Assembly (NCBI GenBank): GCA_900469475.1
Contig: UBXG01000026.1
Span: 1 to 64,000, forward strand
Source: Hyphomicrobiales bacterium
Lineage (GTDB): Bacteria; Pseudomonadota; Alphaproteobacteria; Rhizobiales; Rhizobiaceae
Direction of reading: 5' to 3'
DNA length: 64,000 bases
This document shows positions 27,034 to 35,607 of this stretch, piece after piece. The notes beneath the pieces were generated by a model, which searched no databases, had not been told where the DNA came from, and worked only from the letters and a program-made list of their open reading frames with translations. The number at the start of each line of letters is the position of its first letter. Position 1 is the stretch's first letter. The translations under genes were made by a program, and so were the position numbers.

Positions 27034-27659
27034 GATGTGAAGATGTGTAACCCTCCGCTGACGATTTCGACAATCGGCATCGGGATATTGCGGAGAGCAG
27101 CAAACTTACGCTTGGTTTTATCATATCAGTTGCAATGGTGCTGCCAACAGCACTTCGCGCCGCTGTTGATCCGGGATCCTACATCCAATCAGTTTTGCCT
27201 GAGAAGGATGAGACAACTGCGCAGCGAGCATCTTCTGCATAAGTATTGAAAGAAAACTCAATGATGAGCAGCGGCGGGACGCCTGAGGCGGTCGCGGATG
27301 TCAGCGCCATCGGCATTCTTCATCCGTGCACATTGAAAAAATCGGTCGCCGGCAGTGCAGATTGCGGCGCCTTTTATGGGAGATCCAAAGGCGGACTGGC
27401 GTCAGGCCTCGCCGGAAGCCTGGACGCGGGCATTCGGCCATGAAAATTGAGCCGTCACGTCGCGGAGGAAACTCCGGAGAGATGCAGCACGCGACGAGTT
27501 GGCGGATTTTGCATATTCGAGAGAGAACCGACTGGTGGAAGAGAGCCTAAAGTCTTCGATGGGCTCGAGGCCAATCGCGGCGCACGCGGGCGCCGACGTT
27601 TGACCACGACAATCGGGTTACATTTTGACATTATTTCATCCTCTGATTGTCGCTAGAAA
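27034..27659. other. Probably decayed region after the ABC gene
   Basis: No gene can be called with confidence. One plus-strand frame reads KLTLGFIISVAMVLPTALRA then AVDPGSYIQSVLPEKD and stops at TAA near 27243; it resembles a membrane anchor with a short tail but has no proper start. Further on, fragments such as DPKADWRQASPEAWTRAFGH and RDAARDELADFAYSREN appear in different frames without starts. Together they look like frameshifted remains of one or more small genes. Confidence 0.4.
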
Positions 27660-27851
27660 TCAAAAGCCATTGCCCTTCGTCGGGGGAATATAGGGATCTG
27701 GGTAACCGAGCTTAGGTTTGTCGGTTGTGCTACCCGTATTCGTCGACGACTGTTGCCTTGGTTCTTTTGATTTGTCGGAGCCACTGGATTGGTAAGCGTA
27801 GGCGCCGAAGATAACGCCGGCTATCGCGGCGACCAGCAAAGCTGTACGCAT
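27660..27851 (-). CDS. 63-residue membrane-anchored peptide
   Basis: A short protein with one N-terminal hydrophobic segment (TALLVAAIAGVIFGAYAYQ), then a Ser/Thr/Lys-rich linker and a proline-rich end (YPDPYIPPTKGNGF). It is probably anchored in the inner membrane with its tail in the periplasm. AAGGAGAAG just before the ATG at 27851 fixes the start; the longer open frame is not supported. A full FNR/FixK box lies about 113 bases upstream, so it is likely part of the low-oxygen regulon. Family not recognised. Confidence 0.75.
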   Translation of the reverse strand: MRTALLVAAIAGVIFGAYAYQSSGSDKSKEPRQQSSTNTGSTTDKPKLGYPDPYIPPTKGNGF

Positions 27852-27957
27852 GTTCTTCTCCTTGTCACGGATCTGCCGTTCCGAAGTCAAAGCGAACAAC
27901 GAAGATGTCCACTTTGCATTCCTGATCAATTGGTAGGTTCTCTGACGATTTTGGACC

Positions 27958-27971
27958 TTGATCTGCATCAA
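27958..27971. promoter_or_regulatory. FNR/FixK box of the 63-residue peptide gene
   Basis: TTGATCTGCATCAA, full match, between the DUF982 stop and the peptide gene on the minus strand. Confidence 0.8.
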
Positions 27972-28011
27972 TAGGCCGAGGTGAGAGCGCACGCCCTGTG
28001 CGAACCCAACG

Positions 28012-28275
28012 TCATCCGATGACTGAAATATAAAGGATACGCTCTTCGGCAGCGGCACGGATAAGGGCCTCTCTGGCCGCTTCCGGAGGGATGACGTCGT
28101 TCAGAGCATCAAGGCATGCCCTGATCGCCATAACATATTCCTCGCCATCGTCGCTCGGCCAATCCGAGATCAATGTTACTGCCGCATCCCGGACGGTCTT
28201 GATGATCCTGTACTTCTCGCCGGAGCGCACGACGAGCCTCAGCGCGGGGAACTGATGCGATGCATGCCATTTCAT
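28012..28275 (-). CDS. DUF982 protein
   Basis: An 87-residue soluble protein of the DUF982 family, found almost only in rhizobia and relatives, often in many copies on plasmids. The family pattern is clear: a basic first strand, VRDAAVTLISDWP, then YVMAIRACLDALNDVIPPEAAREALIRAAAEE. Function unknown. GGGGGATC lies upstream of the ATG at 28275. A box with a perfect core (28378-28391) lies 109 bases upstream, so low-oxygen control is possible. It reads in the same direction as the 63-residue peptide gene, which has a second box of its own. Confidence 0.85.
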   Translation of the reverse strand: MKWHASHQFPALRLVVRSGEKYRIIKTVRDAAVTLISDWPSDDGEEYVMAIRACLDALNDVIPPEAAREALIRAAAEERILYISVIG

Positions 28276-28377
28276 AGAGCGTGATCCCCCGGGCGCGGAA
28301 TATCAGCAATCCCCACAGGCAAAAATCACTGAAGAGGTTGCGAATACCACGTTTATCAAGGCACTTGGAGGGCTACT

Positions 28378-28391
28378 TTGACATGCCTCAA
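28378..28391. promoter_or_regulatory. FNR/FixK core site upstream of DUF982
   Basis: TTGACATGCCTCAA keeps the core TTGA-N6-TCAA but not the inner A/G before TCAA. It is about 109 bases before the DUF982 start. Confidence 0.5.
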
Positions 28392-29087
28392 TTGAGGTTA
28401 CGGGCCAGCGGCGGCATTACAGATGGGTCGACACTGCCCGGCCGGTGTCGATACCGTGTGGCTGTACGGTGAACCTTGGATCTGGCAGGCAACGCGGTAG
28501 GTTTGAGAAGGCACGATAGATGCTCAGGAAGGCGGAGCAATCATGGGCTGCTTGATCGCGAGGAGGCGCGTGCGGCCATCACGAAAAACTTCAGGCAAGG
28601 GGTCGCCTTATTCGCTCGTGTGAAGACCACAGCCTTCCGCGGAGCCGCAAGGTGCCCTTTGATTGACACTGACGATGATATCAGCGACCGCCGAGCCCAT
28701 CCGTGCCACATTGCTGTGCTCGGCCAAGGTGCGGCTTGAAAGGCGCTCACCAGGACCGTCTCCATCATGAATTCCATGCACCGCACCCCAGGCTGAAAGC
28801 GACTATCCACCAGCGCCTGAATGGCTGAGTCAGACTCGGGCATGACAACTTTATGAGTATCCGCCTTCGTTGCCTGGAAAATAGCTTCGGCAATTCGTGC
28901 GTTAGGGTATCCGGGCCAGCGATTTAGACGTCCACTGTGCGGTACGGTCCTGATCTCGATGTTGCTGCACGATCCCAGTCGAACCGCGGGGTTCATTGGT
29001 CTAGAGTGGGCTCTGGCACGGCGGGAAGCGTCACTAGTAAGTTGTCGTCGTGGTCCGCAACCACTATGACCGCAAATCGGGGTCTGT
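28392..29087. other. Stretch without a confident gene
   Basis: About 700 bases. A minus-strand open frame of 151 residues (28541-28996) includes ARIAEAIFQATKADTHKVVM and could be a gene or a remnant, but codon use is not convincing and no ribosome site or family is recognised. An 87-residue plus-strand frame overlaps it. No FNR/FixK box was seen before the response regulator at 29088. Confidence 0.35.
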
Positions 29088-29771
29088 ATGCGCTTGTTAC
29101 TGGTCGAAGATAGTGCCCGCCTGCGCGATTTGCTGACCGAAAGTGTCCATAAGGCGGGTTGGCGCCTTGATAGCGCGGCAACGGTAGGCGCCGCGCTGCT
29201 GGCAACACAAACTGTCAGCTACGACTTGGCCTTGGTGGACTTAGGCTTACCGGACGGCGACGGCTTGGATCTTATCCGGGAACTACGTCGTGAAGGTTTT
29301 ACCGCGCCGATCCTCGTGATCACGGCGCGCGGTTCGATTGAAGATCGCGTAGCGGCCCTCGACGGCGGTGCCGATGACTATCTCGTCAAACCGTTCAATC
29401 ACATCGAATTGCTCGCGCGCTGCCGCGCCCTCCTGCGCCGCAGAGCGCCGCACTATATCGAAGCCATTGTTGTTGGCGGCCTATCTTTCGATCCCACAAA
29501 CGGCGTGGTGGCCGCAGGCGGTGAACCGCTCGCAGTCGCACCGCGCGAGCGGTCCGTCCTTGAACTGCTTATTCGCAACGCGGGCCGGGTCACTCCCAAG
29601 CAATTGATCGAAAGCAAGCTCTCCGAATTTGGCGACGATATCTCGACCAACGCCGTGGAATTGGCGATCTCCCGCCTGCGCCGTCGCCTCGCCTCGTTCG
29701 ATTTGCCCATCAGCATCGAAACAATACGGGGCATTGGCTATTTGCTGCGGGAAAAGCGCCAAAATGGTTGA
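29088..29771 (+). CDS. OmpR-family response regulator
   Basis: A 227-residue transcription factor: receiver domain (residues 1-115) with acidic pocket ED at 7-8, phospho-acceptor D51 in LVDLGLP, and Lys in LVKPF; then a winged-helix DNA-binding domain ending IRGIGYLL. The histidine kinase follows with an 8-base overlap. GGGG lies upstream of the ATG. The pair is convergent with a cytochrome c'/cytochrome b561 operon, which may be its target. It resembles PhoP/QseB-type regulators in length and order. It is a paralogue, not a copy, of the regulator at 35604-36281. Confidence 0.92.
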   Translation: MRLLLVEDSARLRDLLTESVHKAGWRLDSAATVGAALLATQTVSYDLALVDLGLPDGDGLDLIRELRREGFTAPILVITARGSIEDRVAALDGGADDYLVKPFNHIELLARCRALLRRRAPHYIEAIVVGGLSFDPTNGVVAAGGEPLAVAPRERSVLELLIRNAGRVTPKQLIESKLSEFGDDISTNAVELAISRLRRRLASFDLPISIETIRGIGYLLREKRQNG

Positions 29772-31107
29772 TCGATCTGCTAGGCCGCCAACGCTGATCC
29801 GCATCATCACGCTGCGCATCGCGCTCTTTGCAGCGTTGGCCATGGCCGTGCAGGCCGCACTCGTCTTTGCCGATTATTATTTCGACAACGAGCAGTTGGC
29901 GACGTTGATGATCGAACGTGAAACCGGAAAGCTGTCGAAGGGTTTCGAACGCCGCCATGACGAAGCGCCCTACAAGTTGCCGCACGACCTCGACCGTTAC
30001 GGCGTCCAGGGTGGCGTCTATATCACCCGCATCCGCACACCAACCGGTCAGATTCTCTATACGAACTGCGATGCGCGCTGCGACAATCACCTTCTGCCGC
30101 ATGAGGTCAATCCGCCGGACCTCTGGTCTCGCATGCTGAGCGACGGCAAACCGCTCGCCGTTGCCGGCGGCAAGACCTATGAAGTCTATGGGGACAAGAT
30201 TTTTATCGAGATCGCGATCCTGCACGACAGCGACGGCATCATGTGGGCGGTGATCGGGCGTGAGTTTGCGGATCATCTCGCCACCCCGATGGCCATCATG
30301 CTGCTCTTCGTCCTCGGTGGCACGCTATTGTCAATCCGCCAGGCCCTGCGTCCCGTCGCAAAAGCAGCGCAAGAGGCCGGCCATCTCGATCCACTCGACC
30401 CCAGCCATCTAATCAACCAGACCAGCATGCCACGGGAAATCGCCGATCTTGCCGCTGCCGTCAACAGGAGCCTTGCGCGCATCGGCGCGCTCATGAAATC
30501 GCAGCGTCTGTTCACCACCGCTGTTGCTCATGAGATCCGCACGCCGCTGGCTATGATGAAGCTGGAGCTTGGCAATATCGACCATCCTCGTGCGCGCAAG
30601 ATGGAGGCCGATCTCGACGCATTGGCGGGTTTTATCGGCCAGATCACGGCGCTGGGGCGGCTCGAAAGCGCTGACCGCGCGGTGTTCCGGCCGGTCGATC
30701 TGGCCAAGCTGGCCGATTGGGTTGTCACGAATATCGCGCCCCTGGTCTATGACCTCAATCACACCATTGCCTACAGCAATCTTGGCGCCGGCTCTGTTGA
30801 AGGTCATGCATCGCTGCTTGAGGACGCATTGCGCAACCTCATCGAAAACGCCGTCAAACATACCCCCGAAGGTGCGGCGATCGAAGTTATCGCTGGCCCT
30901 GGTCCGCGCTTGACGGTCAGGGATGACGCTGGTGTTTTTGACGCTCCGGCACAGGTCCCGTTTGGCGATCTCAAAGCCGATCACATGGGTATTGGCCTTG
31001 AGATCGTGCGCCGGATCATGGCGTTGCATAAGGGGCGGCTGGAGATTGAAGTAGAGCCTGGCCATCTTACAGCCGTGACGCTCCTGTTTGACCAAGACGA
31101 ACTCTAG
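29764..31107 (+). CDS. Sensor histidine kinase
   Basis: A 447-residue inner-membrane kinase. A first helix (residues about 15-35) and a second near 175-192 enclose a periplasmic sensor domain of roughly 140 residues that contains TNCDARCDNH, two cysteines three apart that could bind metal or form a disulfide. Then come a HAMP-like linker, HEIRTPLAMM with the phospho-His, LRNLIENAVKHT (N box), and GIGLEIVRRI (G box). The usual DNGPG box is degenerate (RDDAGVF). The start at 29764 overlaps the regulator stop. The cysteine pair suggests a redox, metal or copper-type signal; this is inference. Confidence 0.88.
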   Translation: MVDRSARPPTLIRIITLRIALFAALAMAVQAALVFADYYFDNEQLATLMIERETGKLSKGFERRHDEAPYKLPHDLDRYGVQGGVYITRIRTPTGQILYTNCDARCDNHLLPHEVNPPDLWSRMLSDGKPLAVAGGKTYEVYGDKIFIEIAILHDSDGIMWAVIGREFADHLATPMAIMLLFVLGGTLLSIRQALRPVAKAAQEAGHLDPLDPSHLINQTSMPREIADLAAAVNRSLARIGALMKSQRLFTTAVAHEIRTPLAMMKLELGNIDHPRARKMEADLDALAGFIGQITALGRLESADRAVFRPVDLAKLADWVVTNIAPLVYDLNHTIAYSNLGAGSVEGHASLLEDALRNLIENAVKHTPEGAAIEVIAGPGPRLTVRDDAGVFDAPAQVPFGDLKADHMGIGLEIVRRIMALHKGRLEIEVEPGHLTAVTLLFDQDEL

Positions 31108-31871
31108 ATTGAAGCGAAGAAGCTTCCGCCAAGCAGCGTTACGGTGCCATAAACCAGGCCAAAGGCAATCAGAAGACAGACAGCGGCGACAGGCAGCGAC
31201 CCACCCGTCGCCTCATTGTAGTCGACGTAGGCTTCGCGCCGTTTGCGGCCAGAGATCATGGCGCCGATAAGGTCTTCGCGCTTGACGAACTGATAGTAGA
31301 GGTTCGCGACGATATGCAATCCCGCCAGAACGAGGATGGCGAAGTAGAACCACGCAGCATGGACGGAAGCGGCCAAGCTCGAAACGGCGTCCCCTACCAG
31401 TCCAGCAAAAGGCCCCGCGGCGGTCACCCCGTCACTGGAGAATAATCCAAGCAAAACCTGCACACCGCAAACGACGATGAGACCGATAACCATCAGGCCG
31501 CCGGCCGGATTGTGGCCGAGATAGTGTCCCGCGCGATTGCGCCGCAGCGCCTTTAGGTAAGCCCATACGGCGGCGGGCGAGCGTACGAAACCGGAAAACC
31601 GCGCCGTTGAACTACCGAAAACACCCCACAGGAGGCGATAAACCAAGAGGACGAGAACGCCGTAACCCGCCGCTTTGTGAACAGTCATGTCCGGATCGTT
31701 GAAGCCACTCGAGACCCAGGCCGTCAGGATCAATGCGACGAGCGACCATTTGAATAGACGCGTGGGAAGGTCCCAGGCACGCACGAGATCGCTCTTGGCA
31801 GGTGAAATCTTGTCGCCTTTTCCGATGGGTGGTTCGCAATAGGGTTCATAGGCGGATCGTTGTTCGCTCAT
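31104..31871 (-). CDS. Cytochrome b561-type membrane cytochrome
   Basis: A 255-residue membrane protein of the prokaryotic cytochrome b561/Ni-Fe hydrogenase cytochrome b fold. Four helices carry likely heme histidines, as in WDLPTRLFKWS (usually HxxxR; here no His), VHKAAGYGVLVLLVYRLLWG, and SVHAAWFYFAILVLAGLHIVAN. The C-terminal extension (RKRREAYVDYNEATGG) adds a fifth hydrophobic segment. It would pass quinone electrons to a periplasmic partner, most likely the cytochrome c' encoded 33 bases upstream in the same operon. The stop overlaps the convergent kinase stop through CTAG. Confidence 0.88.
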   Translation of the reverse strand: MSEQRSAYEPYCEPPIGKGDKISPAKSDLVRAWDLPTRLFKWSLVALILTAWVSSGFNDPDMTVHKAAGYGVLVLLVYRLLWGVFGSSTARFSGFVRSPAAVWAYLKALRRNRAGHYLGHNPAGGLMVIGLIVVCGVQVLLGLFSSDGVTAAGPFAGLVGDAVSSLAASVHAAWFYFAILVLAGLHIVANLYYQFVKREDLIGAMISGRKRREAYVDYNEATGGSLPVAAVCLLIAFGLVYGTVTLLGGSFFASI

Positions 31872-31904
31872 GTGGAGTTTCCTGTTCGGGAAGATTTGCA
31901 GCGG

Positions 31905-32300
31905 CTATTTGTAAGCCGTGTGGCAGGACTTGCACTCGGCTGCCACGGCCACGAATGCCTTGCGAAACGAGGCTTTGTCTTGCGACTTCTGGCTCGCTGT
32001 GTCGGCAATCATGGCCATCTTGCTGAAGCGGGCATGGAGATCCTTCTCCTTGGCGCCGCTCTGGCTGGCAAACATGGCGTCGGCGGCCTCGGCGTCGGCC
32101 GCGTAGCGCCGCAGGACCTGCTCGGCGGCTTTGCTGTCGAAGTTGGCGAGCACGGCCTTGGCTGAAGTGGTGTTATCGCCCATGCTGCCCATGATATTTT
32201 TGAGCGAGGCAGCGACGGCTGGCCCCGCCAGCACGGCAAGGACAAGACCGGCACCGATATAGCGATTAAGCTTGGAGGATGATTTTCGCGATTCTGTCAT
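31905..32300 (-). CDS. Cytochrome c'
   Basis: A 131-residue periplasmic heme protein. A basic start, a hydrophobic signal segment (YIGAGLVLAVLAGPAVAAS) with an AxA cleavage site, four-helix bundle sequence, and a C-terminal heme motif CKSCH typical of class II cytochromes c. Cytochromes c' bind NO and CO and protect against nitrosative stress, which fits a low-oxygen rhizobial island. I chose the ATG at 32300; longer in-frame starts would bury the signal peptide. The membrane cytochrome gene follows. No FNR/FixK box was found upstream. Confidence 0.88.
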   Translation of the reverse strand: MTESRKSSSKLNRYIGAGLVLAVLAGPAVAASLKNIMGSMGDNTTSAKAVLANFDSKAAEQVLRRYAADAEAADAMFASQSGAKEKDLHARFSKMAMIADTASQKSQDKASFRKAFVAVAAECKSCHTAYK

Positions 32301-32642
32301 GACGCTCGTTTTTCGTTGATTTCCAAAAAGGGTTACTTTTGGCTGCAACCGCATGATTGACGGCGACGACCAAACAGCAGCTCTTAAGAGCCCTGACATC
32401 TAGGGAAGCAATTGCGGCGAAATGCACGGCCACACCTTTTCGGCAGACCGCTTTCGTCTTCTCATGACAGGCTTTTGACAGGTTCGTCGATCACGATCCC
32501 GTTGATTGGAATATCTGAGGTCAAACCATATGTCTTTAGATCGATGGCCGTGAACGGCCGCAACATACGCCCTCTAGCCTACGCTTGTACGTCCAGGCCG
32601 CCAATGCAACGACGCAGTCCAGCCTCTGAATGAGTTGGATAT
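32301..32642. other. Upstream region of the cytochrome c' operon
   Basis: No gene is seen in these 342 bases. They hold a small hairpin GGCCG-tgaa-CGGCC near 32548 and no FNR/FixK palindrome; the promoter of the cytochrome operon must be here. Confidence 0.35.
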
Positions 32643-33071
32643 TTACTGCTTCGGGGCCGACGGAATCCGATCGATGTGAACGGAGCATTTCGCATGGTGG
32701 ACAATGTGGTCGACGGTCGATCCAAATACCCGATCGAAAACATCGTCGGTATGAGCCGCGACCACGATCAGATCCGCCTTTGTTTCGATCGCAATGGCGA
32801 GCACCGTGTCGGCGGCCCGACCGGTGCGAACATGGACAAGCGCTGGCACCGAAAGCTCTCTGCAAAGCAGCGACAGCTTTTCTTCCGCTTCACCGATGAC
32901 GGAGACTGCCCACTCATCCGGTCCCTGCCTGACAAGGGACGGAAATCGCTCGACCGTATGGGCGAGATGAAGCGTTCCATCCGTGTCGAGAAGCGCGCAA
33001 GCCGTATGCATCAGATGCTCGGCTTTCTCCTTCGATCCGAGGCCAACCGCACAGACAATCGACTTATACAT
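32643..33071 (-). CDS. Universal stress protein, single domain
   Basis: A 142-residue USP: YKSIVCAVGLGSKEKAEHLM at the start, VRTGRAADTVLAIAIETKAD in the middle, and a modified nucleotide loop AAHTDDVFDRVFGSTVDHIV where the usual G-x2-G-x9-G pattern is partly lost (first Gly replaced by Ala). GAGGTGGAG precedes the ATG. It is the last gene of a BON-unknown-USP operon with one FNR/FixK box. It differs from the double-domain USPs elsewhere in the island. Confidence 0.9.
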   Translation of the reverse strand: MYKSIVCAVGLGSKEKAEHLMHTACALLDTDGTLHLAHTVERFPSLVRQGPDEWAVSVIGEAEEKLSLLCRELSVPALVHVRTGRAADTVLAIAIETKADLIVVAAHTDDVFDRVFGSTVDHIVHHAKCSVHIDRIPSAPKQ

Positions 33072-33080
33072 CGCTCCACC

Positions 33081-33380
33081 TCAGAACAGATCCTTGCCGC
33101 CGATGCCGACAAATTCGGTTCGAAACCCCAAGGCATGTACCTGCTTCAGAAAGCGATCCGCACCCAATATATCTACCTTGAGGCTATCACTCAGACACTG
33201 GCAGAGGGGATTGCACAATTCATCATGCACCCACGCTTGAGCGCGGGAGGACACAATTGTGATTTCCCATTTGTCTCTGTCTGCTCTGTCGAGGCGAAAA
33301 TCGCAGTCCTGGTGGTGCGGGAGGGGATATCCGGCACCCGCAAGCAGCGCTTCTTCCGTTCGTGTGAAATCCGTGCTCAT
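33081..33380 (-). CDS. Unknown 99-residue protein in the BON-USP operon
   Basis: A soluble 99-residue protein without a family I recognise. It starts STDFTRTEEALLAGAGYPLP and has two Cys in NPLCQCLSD, with no signal or membrane segment. AAGGAGGG stands before the ATG at 33380. It lies 32 bases after the BON gene and 9 before the USP gene, so all three are cotranscribed from a FNR/FixK box. The tight operon and strong ribosome site argue that it is real. Confidence 0.7.
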   Translation of the reverse strand: MSTDFTRTEEALLAGAGYPLPHHQDCDFRLDRADRDKWEITIVSSRAQAWVHDELCNPLCQCLSDSLKVDILGADRFLKQVHALGFRTEFVGIGGKDLF

Positions 33381-33412
33381 GATTTTGCGTCCCTCCTTCT
33401 ATCGAAAGTTGA

Positions 33413-34060
33413 TCAGCTGACGGACAGTTGATCATCGAGTGCATAGACGCCCGGCGCCGACCACGCGGCACGTTCCGCAGCACGACGCTCCAACAAGGTC
33501 CTGACGTTGCCCTTCAAGGTGACCTTGCCGCCGGAAACCTCGACCAAGATTGCTTGCGCTTCCAATTCCGCATCGCGTCCCAGCGCGTTTTCAATGCGCC
33601 TCTTGACGTCGGCGGCGCTGATGCCGGGAACGACCTCTATAAGATTGGAGACGCCAACGACACCGGCGAGATCCCTGACAGCGGCGGCGGCAGCATTCTT
33701 TTGGTACTGCCACTCCACCTTGCCGGTAAGCGTAACGACGCCCTTGCATACGCGGATCTGCACCATTTGTTTTGGAATGGAGATATTCCAGTCTACCATT
33801 TTGACTGCCCGTCGGGCGATGTCGTCGTCGTCTGTCCGCCGTGGGCCTAGGATTTGAACATCTATTTCCTGGGCTATGGCGCGGACGCCTTTGACGCGTC
33901 TCGCGGCTTTCTCGGCGGCGTCCTTCTCCGCATATGTGCCAACATGTCCGGTGAGAGTGATGACGCCGTCGCGTGCGGTCACACCAATTTCGGCCGCATC
34001 CACTTTCGGCTCAAATTCCAATTCATCCAGAATATTCTGTCTGAGAGTAATGTCGTTCAT
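33413..34060 (-). CDS. Triple BON-domain protein
   Basis: A 215-residue protein with three BON domains (patterns RDGVITLTGHVGTY, CKGVVTLTGKVEWQ and GGKVTLKGNVRTL). Same length and domain order as 19383-20030; the two start almost alike (xxILDELEFxPxxDAAxIGV), so they are duplicates. It lacks a signal peptide. It opens a three-gene operon with the unknown protein and a USP. A full FNR/FixK box is centred 67 bases upstream of its ATG. Confidence 0.87.
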   Translation of the reverse strand: MNDITLRQNILDELEFEPKVDAAEIGVTARDGVITLTGHVGTYAEKDAAEKAARRVKGVRAIAQEIDVQILGPRRTDDDDIARRAVKMVDWNISIPKQMVQIRVCKGVVTLTGKVEWQYQKNAAAAAVRDLAGVVGVSNLIEVVPGISAADVKRRIENALGRDAELEAQAILVEVSGGKVTLKGNVRTLLERRAAERAAWSAPGVYALDDQLSVS

Positions 34061-34120
34061 GACCGTCTCCTTGAAATTCCGTTAGCGGGAAAAGGATAGG
34101 ACTAGCCAAACGCTGCAGCA

Positions 34121-34134
34121 TTGATCGAGGTCAA
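34121..34134. promoter_or_regulatory. FNR/FixK box of the BON-unknown-USP operon
   Basis: TTGATCGAGGTCAA, full match, centred 67 bases before the BON ATG on the minus strand. Confidence 0.85.
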
Positions 34135-34269
34135 GGAACTGGCGGAGCCATTCTAAGGAAGGCCGAATCTCGGTAAGCCCGGGCAAAGGAGTTGCATCAG
34201 CAGGTCCGACGACTGCAAAGCCTAAGCTTTGTGCCAAGATAATCTCTGCAGAACATGAAAGCTCCGTTC

Positions 34270-35607
34270 TCAGATCGCTTTCCGATGGATTGGAAATTCC
34301 ATTGTCGCGGATGCTCCGCCCTCCGGCAAATTGGTGAGCTTGAGATCGCCTCCGTGAGCAATCATCGTCTCCTTCACGATCGACAGGCCAAGGCCGAGAC
34401 CACCCGCCCCGCTGTCCGGTTTGCCGACGACCGCCACCGGCTCGAGCCATCGGGGGGGATATCCTGGGCCGGAATCAGAGACCGTGATGCCGCATCGAAA
34501 GATCGTCACCGTAATCGTCGTGCCCGGAGGCGTGTGGTTCAGTGCATTCTCAATAAGGTTGCGCAGGGCTCGAAAGATGAAATCGAACGCGCCGCTAACC
34601 ACGACGGGCTCTAAGGGTGACTGTAATTCGATGTCGCGGCCCTTGGAAAGAATGACCGGCGCGAGGAATGCTGCCGCCCGCTGTCCGATATCACCGAGAT
34701 CGACCCGGTCGCTTGCCTCAAAATGCAGGCCACCGATCCTGACGCGATCGACCAATTGACTGACCAGCCGCTCTACGCCCTCGAAATCCTCCTCGACTTT
34801 CCGTGCGATTGCATCTTGCGAGAGCGCGAGGCGAGCCTTGATAATCGCGAGCGGCGTCCGAAGCTCATGAGCAAGATGGCTCGAAAACTGCTCAAGTGAC
34901 AGAAAGCCCGCTTGTAAGCGATCAAGCGCCTCGTTGACCGCGCTCACCAATGCCAGCACATCCTCCGGCATCCTGGTTTCCGTCAGTCGCGCGGCTATGC
35001 TGGAGGGCCCGATTTGCCGTGCCTCTTCCGCCGCCTGGCTCAATGGCTTCAGCGCGAATTTCAGCACGAGGATGTTGACCAGCAGAAGAAGACAAACAAA
35101 TGGAATCCATATCCACGCGATGTCAGTGACGAACTCCTCCAATACGGTGTCGAAAATGACGTGCTCCCGCGGGAAGGCGATTTGCACGAAACGCACGGGA
35201 TTAGTGCCATCAAGCTGCATTGAAATGCCAAAAAGGGCTCTGACTTTGTCGTGACCCGGGAGCAAAAAGTAGCGAACCTTCTGGTTTGAGACAGGAACCA
35301 GCGGCTGATCCAACGTCTCCGAACTGGCAAGAACTCTGCCTGTATCGATCACTATGGCGAATTGTCCGCCCAGTTCCTTGATTCGCGTTTTCAAGGCAGT
35401 TGCAAGCCCACCGGTAAGTTGCGGATCCGAGGCGAACTGGCGCTGCATGTCTTGCGCGAAAGTCGAGAGCGTCTCTTCACGAAAAGCATCGTTGGCCGCT
35501 TGAAAACGGACGTACAAGAAAAGAACACTCGCACAGACTGCAACCAGTGCGACGATAGACATAGCAACGACGAGGCGCCTGAATAGCGTCAGTCGGCGAA
35601 ATGTCAT
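34270..35607 (-). CDS. Sensor histidine kinase
   Basis: A 445-residue membrane kinase. Two helices (residues about 12-32 and 160-182) frame a periplasmic domain, followed by HAMP (KPLSQAAEEARQIG), HELRTPLAIIKARL with the phospho-His, LRNLIENALNHTPPG (N box), VSDSGPGYP (D/G1 box) and GLGLGLSIVKE (G2). The order and length match PhoQ/QseC-like sensors. Its start overlaps the regulator stop (ATGA), so the two make one system. The ligand is unknown. It faces away from the GT25 genes across a shared control region. Confidence 0.9.
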   Translation of the reverse strand: MTFRRLTLFRRLVVAMSIVALVAVCASVLFLYVRFQAANDAFREETLSTFAQDMQRQFASDPQLTGGLATALKTRIKELGGQFAIVIDTGRVLASSETLDQPLVPVSNQKVRYFLLPGHDKVRALFGISMQLDGTNPVRFVQIAFPREHVIFDTVLEEFVTDIAWIWIPFVCLLLLVNILVLKFALKPLSQAAEEARQIGPSSIAARLTETRMPEDVLALVSAVNEALDRLQAGFLSLEQFSSHLAHELRTPLAIIKARLALSQDAIARKVEEDFEGVERLVSQLVDRVRIGGLHFEASDRVDLGDIGQRAAAFLAPVILSKGRDIELQSPLEPVVVSGAFDFIFRALRNLIENALNHTPPGTTITVTIFRCGITVSDSGPGYPPRWLEPVAVVGKPDSGAGGLGLGLSIVKETMIAHGGDLKLTNLPEGGASATMEFPIHRKAI

